Source: Pycnopodia helianthoides
Taxonomy: Eukaryota; Echinodermata; Asteroidea; Forcipulatida; Asteriidae
Direction: 5' to 3'
DNA: 64,000 nucleotides
Assembly: GCA_032158295.1 (NCBI GenBank)
Contig: CM063255.1
Location: 16,210,094-16,274,093, forward strand
The translations under genes were made by a program, and so were the position numbers. The notes under the pieces were generated by a model. It saw nothing but the letters and a program-made list of their open reading frames with translations. It ran no database searches and was not told the origin of the DNA. Shown one piece after another: positions 34,301-43,300 of the stretch (position 1 is the first letter of the stretch; every line of letters starts with the position of its first letter).

Positions 34301-37300
34301 CTGGGGCGTCGTCCGGCAAGGAGAAGACATCGGGGGCGTCGTCCGGGTTGTTGAAGGAGAGGCCTCTGACCAAGGAGCAGGCGGAGAAGAACAGACGCGC
34401 CGAAGAGCAGGCTAAGGAGGGGGTCAGGAGGAATGTACGAGAGTCTCTGAGGGACATGCTGGCTACAAGGTCAAGATTAACATCTCTATTGACCCAATAA
34501 GGCATTTGCGAGTTAGATTTAAATAATGTCTGGTACAGTGACTTGCTCTGTCACAAGTTGCCGTCTAAATGTGAATTCCTCAGACTATCAAGAAAGTTGC
34601 TACATCGCATGATTGGGCAAAGCTTTTGCGTAGTTACATAAGAGACGGTGAACACCCATACACAATTCTGAATGAATGTGTATGGCACAGTGGTGCAAGG
34701 ATTTGTTCATATGGAGGTATACAAAAGCTTGCCCCGAACCATTTGACCATAGCAACTGTCTCTGTTGTCTGAGGAATTCAAATTTAAGTGGTAACTTGTG
34801 ACTGAGCAAGTCATTGCATTGCACTCTAACTCACAAACGGCTTATTTACCTGACGTCAACATCACAATAATCTTGTTTGTGCAATTTTTTGAGTCAATGT
34901 CCCTTTTGTGCTATGCAGTGAAGTGTGCATTTTACACGGTCTCTTACCGTAACTTTTTTCGCACAATTTGTCACTGCCAAAATGGCAAGTGTGGCAGACA
35001 GTAGCCACGTGTGGCATGCATGCGTTGCATGGTTGAGAAGCGATATATATTCAGTTTGTGGTAACACAATGTGATCATTTCTACTTTGCTTTGTAAATTT
35101 GTCTTACAAGAACTTGGTGCTGCTACTTACCTGCCGCAGAGTAGACTGGAAATCGGTAGACAACCTAATTCCAAAAAGAACTTGTCCTGCTTGTTTATCT
35201 ACTGCTGTAGAGTAGATTAGGAGTCAGGAGACTACCGAGTTCAAAGAAGAACTTGTCTTGCTGTTTATCTACTGCTGTAGAGTAGATTAGGAGTCAGGAG
35301 ACTACCGAGTTCAAATAAGAACTTGTCCTGCTGTTTATCTACTGCTGTAGAGTAGATTAGGAGTTGGCAGAATACCGAGTTCAAAGAAGAACTTGTCCTG
35401 CTGTTAACCTACTACGGTGGAGTAGATTGGCTTGTCCTGCTGGTAGTCAATGATTTTCTCTTTATTTTCTCCCGTTTGCCAGGGTTAAGGGAGCCAAAGA
35501 CCTCAAAGAATACGAAGACCAGGTCAAGAAGAAAGCGTACGTGATCGAGTACGAGTTACACAGACTGTACAACAACACTGGCTCCAAGTACAAGTCTAGA
35601 TATCGCAGCCTCTTCTTCAATATCAAAGATAGTAAGAATCAGGTACGGTGCGGTTTGTCGGGACTTTCTTGCAAATGAAAGTGTCAATTACTGAACAAAA
35701 TTAGCGTCGGGGCTCGATTTCACAAAGAGTTCGGACTGATCGTAACTTCAAATCCATCGCAGTTGCTTAGCAAAGAGTGATGTCACAATACAATTCACTA
35801 TGGTAATACTGATAACTCATCTTAAGATGAATCTTAGTGCTTTGTGAAATCGACCCCATGTCATGGTCTTTCGAACCTTGGTTTGGATACATTTGGTTCA
35901 GGAAAGCAAAAAACCATCACGAAAATATTTAAAATGTTTTTTTTTTAAACATTCAGGAATTGTTTGCAATTTTAATTATTTTTTAGGAAATGTTAATAAG
36001 TAGGCAAACTTTCTTGTATAAATAAGTGTAAATTTTGCAATTTTATTTTTTAAAGATATTATCAATGAACATTGATTTTCTTCCTTTTTTTTATATTATA
36101 CCCGACCCTGCTAAAGTGCCTTTTTAAAATTCTGGCAGTGGTTTAGAAGCTATGAAAAGCAATGACTACAATCCCAGCCAAAATGCTTGGGCCACCCGTT
36201 CCTATAACGTTACAATAACCATACAATAACCATTCCCTGTCTGACAATAAACATTCTCTCCCCCGTCCCCCGTCCCCCCGCTCAATGTTGTCTGGAACGC
36301 AGAAGACCGTGCAACAATGTGATTCAATATTGAAAGGGGGCAGGGGGGCCCAACGAGATATGGCCGGGATTGTAGCTAGAAGGAGCACTTGGAGATTCTT
36401 TTCAATTGGGTAGCAGACCATTGTTAGAATTGAACACTCTGTCCCCTGGTGATTCACAATAAACCAAGGCAAACAAGATTATGGATTAAACCATAGGTTT
36501 GCTTGTTGCCTCTTTTTTAAAAATTTGTAATGAGATATCGCCTAACTCACAAGGCCGAACGGCCACTTCAAGGTGAGGGCTACACTTAACTGATTTGGGC
36601 TATTGACCCGAATCAACTGACACCAGGGGCACGTTGCCACCTACTTCTGGGGCTGAAACAGGGTTACCTCCTTCACAGTCCGTTAGGATGTAGGCATGGG
36701 TATATCATCCACTAGGAGCCAGGCTGGTAGAGCAGAATGCACTACCTTCCCAACTTTTTACGAAGCAATTATGGTTAAGTGCCTTGCTCATGGGCACAAG
36801 TGTCATGACCGGGATTCGAACCCACACTGTGCTGCTGACAACACGGCCTGAACTAGGCCGCTCAGCCACGACACACCACATGCTGTACCTTTTTTCGGCA
36901 TTCTAAAGATGAAGTGCTTCACAAAAGGGAAGTTTACGACGACAGCTTGTAAATCAACTTTGTGAATGAGTTGTGGTGATATCTGAAAAAGAATCGGTGG
37001 TTTATTCTCCCCCCCCCCAAAAAAAACTTAACTTTTAATTCTTGATTGCAGGGTTTGTTCCGTCGCATTCTGAAGGGTGAAATCTCTGCCGCTAAGCTGG
37101 TACGTATGTCGTCGGATCAGCTAGCCTCCAAGGAACTTGCTGAATGGAGGGAGAGGGAAGCCAAACATGTAAGTCATCTCAGAATTTGTGATGAGTGTAG
37201 TTCCTCACCTGTTTTTCTTCTGTGGGTTACTTACGATTTGATACTAGCTTCTAAAGATCAATGATGTACCATACCTTTATGATGAGCTTCTTGATAACTA

Positions 37301-40300
37301 GAGGATTAGAATGAATGTACTCTTCCAAAAACTAATGATGTACCATCCCTTTATGATGAGCTTCTTGATAACTAGAGGATTGGAATGAATGCACTCTTCC
37401 AAAACACCAATGATGTACCATCCCTTTATGCTTATGATTATTGATAACTAGAGGATTGAATGAATGTACTCTTAAAAAAAAACAATGACGTATCAATCCT
37501 ATATGATGTGTTTCTTGAAAACTAAAGGATTGGAATGAATGTACTCTTCTAAAAGCCAATGTTGTACCATGCCTTTATGATATGTTTCTTGAAAACTAGA
37601 GGATTGGAATGAATGTACTCTTCCAATAACCAATAATGTACCATCCCTTTATGCTTATGATTATTGATAACTAGAGGATTGAATGAATGTACTCTTAAAA
37701 AAAAACAATGACGTATCAATCCTATATGATGTGTTTCTTGAAAACTAAAGGATTGGAATGAATGTACTCTTCTAAAAGCCAATGTTGTACCATGCCTTTA
37801 TGATATGTTTCTTGAAAACTAGAGGATTGGAATGAATGTACTCTTCCAATAACCAATAATGTACCATCCCTTTATGCTTATGATTATTGATAACTAGAGG
37901 ATTGAATGAATGTATTCTTCCAATAACCAGTAATGTAAAATCCTTTTATGTTATGATTCTTGATAACTAGAGAATTGGAATGAATGTACTATTAATAACA
38001 CCAATGTTTCTCCAGCACTCTATGATTTGTTTCTTGAAATTAATGTTTTTGTTATTTTTTGTCATCTCAGTCCCTTGAGATGATCGTCCATGAGGAGGAG
38101 GAGAGGAAGGTGCAACCCACCACCAAGAAGACGCATAAAGGGGAAATAGAGATCAATGACGACAACCTCAGTAGCTTGGAGGTAGGTCCTACGTATAATA
38201 ATAATAACAATAATAATACATATGTGGGTTTTGAGGCATTGCATGGTGAGGTATCAATATATATAAGTCTCCCAAATTCCGAAAAATCTACTCCGCGGTA
38301 GTAGAATAAATAGCAAGACAAGTTCTCTAAAGAACAAAATCTACACAGCAAAGTAGATATTTATACACATGGTGTTACCGCAAACCAAATATATAATAAT
38401 AATACAGGTTCTTATATAGCTCTTTTGACAAGTCATGCCCTGGCTAGTCATTGAAAACGACATGTCACACCCTGGCTAGTCACTGAAAACGACATGTCAC
38501 CCCCTGGCTAGTCACTCGAAACGACATGTCACCCCCTGGCTAGTCACTGAAAAAGACATGTCACCCCCTGGCTAGTCACTGAAAACGACATGTCACCCCC
38601 TGGCTAGTCACTGAAAAAGACATGTCACCCCCTGGCTAGTCACTGAAAACGACATGTCACCCCCTGGCTAGTCACTGAAAACGACATGTCACCCCCTGGC
38701 TAGTCACTGAAAACAACATGTCACCCCCTGGCTAGTCACTGAAAACGACATGTCACCCCCTGGCTAGTCACTGAAAACGACATGTCACCCCCTGGCTAGT
38801 CACTGAAAACGACATGTCACCCCCTGGCTAGTCACTGAAAAAGACATGTCACCCCCTGGCTAGTCACTGAAAACGACATGTCACCCCCTGGCTAGTCACT
38901 GAAAACGACATGTCACCCCCTGGCTAGTCACTGAAAAGGACATGTCACCCCCTGGCTAGTCACTGAAAAAGACATGTCACCCCCTGGCTAGTCACTGAAA
39001 ATGACATGTCACCCCCTGGCTAGTCACTGAAAACGACATGTCACCCCTGGCTAGTCACTGAAAAAGACATGTCACACCCTGGCTAGTCACTGAAAACGAC
39101 ATGCCACCTCCTGGCTAGTTACTTTCGATCTCAGGCTGCTAAAAGGCGCCCTTGTATGCCTTCTTCTCGGACACGTTGTCGCCAGGTCTTTCGCGATTCA
39201 GCTTCTCAGCTGCTAGTAAGGATGATTAGCCTACCAAATTATTATTATTATTTATATTAGTATTATTATTATAATTAGTCTTATCTCTTGTCAATTATTT
39301 TCAGTTGCACCTACAGGAGAAGTCGGAGACCAAACATCCGATCGACATCAAGATCATCGAGAAGAACGCCTCGTCGTCGATCAATCCCCTGGACAACATG
39401 CTCGGCGACACCACCGGCCAGCACCGCGCGCATCTCTTCGATCTCAACTGCAAGATCTGCACGGGGAAGATGCCGGCCCCCCGCGAGGAGACCGTGCCGA
39501 GCAAGAGGGCCAAGGTGGCCAAGACGACCACGCCCGGCACGGTTGTGGAGGAGGAGGAGGAGGCGGCCGGGAGTTCGTCCGGAGGAAAGAGCGAGGAGAT
39601 AAAGGAGTCGAAGAGAGACAAGATGCCTAGGGCCAGCTCTGTTGATAATGATGCTCATGTTGATGTTGATGATGAGGATGACGACGCCGACAATGAGGAG
39701 CCATTGTAAGTCTATTTGATTGCTCAGGTGGAATTTTAAAAACTCCAGGCCCTAATCAGTCTGGGTGCATTAAATGTACCATGTAATGCAGGGTTCTCCC
39801 CAGGACTTAAACAAAATAAACTGCGAGGCATTCTAGACACAAATTTTTTTGAAGTTTGGCCGAAGCACGCTGAATTTAAACGAGATTCTTTTTTATTTTG
39901 TGTTTATCATGGTTTTGAAAGCCCTACTGCCCAATCTGGGGCATTCTAGATGGGTTTGTTTGCTTTGTGATTTTTTGTGAATTTTCTAAGTCTTTTTTTG
40001 TTTTTTGCTTAATACATGGGGAGAACCCCCGTTACTGTGTTTTTTACTTATCTAGATGACAAGATTATTTATCTTGCCCTGGCAGTGTCCTGGGCCGATG
40101 AAATTTTTTCAAATATGCAGACTGTATTGGCAGGGTCGATTGAATGTTCCCTACTTATAACGCAATTGTATTGGTAACCTTAAAGGTGACCATTGTGAAA
40201 GGTCTTCGGTGGAAGAGCTCATTGCTCAATGTGCTTCAATGAGAGTGGTAAACTGGAGAAGCCACCAGCTGTGCTCAATTGCAATGGAATTTGGGCCACT

Positions 40301-43300
40301 GTTGGGAAGAGACAAGGTTCTCAAACCTTGGTCAATTTCTGAAGTGGTGCTCAGTGGCACAGATCGACCATACGTGAAATACAATATAAGAAAAGTGTGG
40401 CTGGCGTGGGTTTTACTTCACCATTACGTGCTTAGCATGTGTGAGAGAATTTGAGGCATCTTGGAGTATGCACCTATAATTGACTCATTGTGAAACGACT
40501 GATACTGGAGCAACTTCTTCTCAATTGGATCTCAAAATTTGCTCACCGTTATAGCAAGTCTGAAATCTAGCCTGGTTGCAATGGTTCTTCCTATGAGTGT
40601 GAAACCAGGCTTTTCTGCGTCTTCTCACCCATACTCTCTTGCCTTGCTGAGATGTAGAACAGAGAGCCATTCCTACTGCTTTCTTCCACTTACTGTATCT
40701 CTTTGGAACTCCTTGCCTGGTGTATGTTTCCCTCCATCCTACCATCTAGACTGTTTTAAGAGGAATGTCAATTCCTACCTTCAGCTCTCGAGTTATGTTC
40801 ACCTTAAATGTTTTCTCTTTTGTAGCTCCTTACCAAGAGTGGCTTTAAGCCTTGTTTTGGGGCAAACTTGCCTAAACAAGATTGAATTAAACAAATGATT
40901 AACATCTCCGTTGCCATTTTTTCACCTTGCTAGTGTCCAGCCTGACGATTTGCCGACACCGCAGACCAGCCCAATCGAAGCCTCCCCCAAGGAACCGCCC
41001 TCGGCCAGAAGGCCCCCTCCCTCCCTCTGGAAGGGGCTACTCAACATGGAAGATGTGGCCAAGTTCGTAGTAGCGGGATTCCACGTCTCTGGCCCCATCA
41101 GGACCATTTCGATGGTGAGTTTACTTCTTTTCGTGACCGAGCGGATAAGAGCACTGGACTTGAGCTCTGTTTTTTTCTGTTCAGCAGAGTGTGGGTTCGA
41201 GTCCCGGTCGTGACACTTGTGTCCTTAAGCAAGACACTAAACCATTATTGCTGCGTCCTTCGGATGGGATGTAAAGCCGTAGGTCCTGAGTGTTGTGTAA
41301 TGCGAAAAAGAGGTGTGCCTCAGTGTTCCTGGTTTGATTGGCTGCATATTGCGCCACAGCACCTTGTAAACCATTACATAATGCTATGTAAAGGAATAGG
41401 TCTAATACTTCAAACGTAGCTCCACAGTACCTTGCAGGAAATACTGAATGTTGAAGCGCCTTGAGCGTCACTGAGTGACGGATATGAGCGCTATATAAGA
41501 AGCCACTATTATTATTATATTATTATAGACCTTTCCATTGTCGATAAACAAGCCGTGCTGGTTTCCATGGACGGTTGAATGTTAGCAAAACATTCAATCG
41601 TGTTAACAGATAAAAGTGACCAAATCCAAGGTCTCTGCATACTTGAGTTTCAAACAAATACATCCCACGATTGGTTGCTTTGTTTCAGATAATAATAATA
41701 ATAATAATAGTGGCTTTTTTATGTCACTCATTGACGCTCAAGGCACTTCAACATTCAGTATTTTCCTGCAACTTTTTGAAGTATGAGACCTATTCCTTAA
41801 ATAGCACCATGTAATGGTTTACAAGGTGCTGTGGCGCAATACTAGCCAATCATCAGATGTACAAAACAGAACCCTATGGCTCTGAGAAACAACATTCCCG
41901 GCATTGATGCAGCAAAATATTCCTCTTGAAGAAATACTCTTCAGTGAACCCCCAGAATTACCCAAATATTTGTTTGCTGTTATTCCCCAACAAATACATG
42001 CCTGATAACATAAGAAATACCTTCACTGAACCCATTTACCTAAATTTCTGCTGTCATTCCCATCAAGGACTGTCTGATAACAGAAAAAATACTCTTCAGT
42101 AAACCCCAAATTACCAAATATTTTCGCTGTCATTCCCCCCATCAAGGACATGTCTGATAACAGAAGAAATACTCTTCAGTAAACCCCAGAATTACCCAAT
42201 ATTTTCTGTGTCATTCCCCATCAAGGACATGCCTGATACAGAAGAAATACTCTTCAGTAAACCCCAGAATTACCAATATTTCTGCTGTCATTCCCCCATC
42301 AAGGACATGCCTGATAACATCAATATCTGCGGCCGGATCCCCTACCCGGTAGTCTGGGACTACTTCAAGCAACTCCACAAGGCCAACACGACCGACCTGA
42401 TCGTGCTGAGGTTCCACGTCGTCAACGAGGAGGACAAACATTCCTACATCTCCCTCTTCCAGTACTTCCACAGTCGCCAGCGGATCGGCGTCGTCGGGAA
42501 CAACAAGAAGCACATCAAGGATATGTACATCCTACCGCTGTCGGCCCACGAGCCGGTACCGAGGGAGGTCTTGCCGTTCAAAGGACCCGGTAAGTTTTGT
42601 AACAAAAGAAATGCTCTTTGGCTTCGGGAAAACATCTTTGAAATCTGCAGATATTAGAAACTTGAGACTTAATCTGAACTTTTTAGACATTTTTTAATTC
42701 TGCCTGGTGATCAAAAGTAATAATGGACCTTATGCCATCATGCCGGTATCTTGGAGGTAAAACGATGATGAAAACAATGGAAAACCCACGTGGGCAATTC
42801 GACACTAATGGGCCAAAAGATATCATGGTAAGAGAGGCGGTATTTGGGAGAGTGAGACAAAAGTCACTTTTTTGTCCGCGGTCTTTTCCTGAACATTTCC
42901 AAAGCTGTTCATGATTGTTTATAGCAAAACAAAAATAATCAATTAATCCCGACCTTTTGAAATTACTAGGTCACTTGAAAAGCGTTACATACGTAACAAA
43001 GACAGACATATGGCCTGGAAAGTGAAAAAATAGAATAACAAACAATTACAACGTATTGTGCCAGTAACATTCCTAACCCTTAAAGATTGTGAGCAGTAAA
43101 ACTGAGATATTGCCGTGGGTATTAAGGCAACAACAATGGGAAATAAGGCCCGTACAAACATTGGACAGACACCTTTGTGACAAAATTCCGTCCACATTTG
43201 TACGCACGAATTTGCTTTTTAAACTTAAAATTTCTTAAATAACCAGGGAAGGGGGCTTTCTTAAATTTGGCTGGTCACCATCCCAAAGGGTCTGTAGATT

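Noticed and set aside
38430..39120. CRISPR-like regular repeats
   Set aside because: Units are contiguous with no unique spacers, and the window is plainly eukaryotic; this is a minisatellite.
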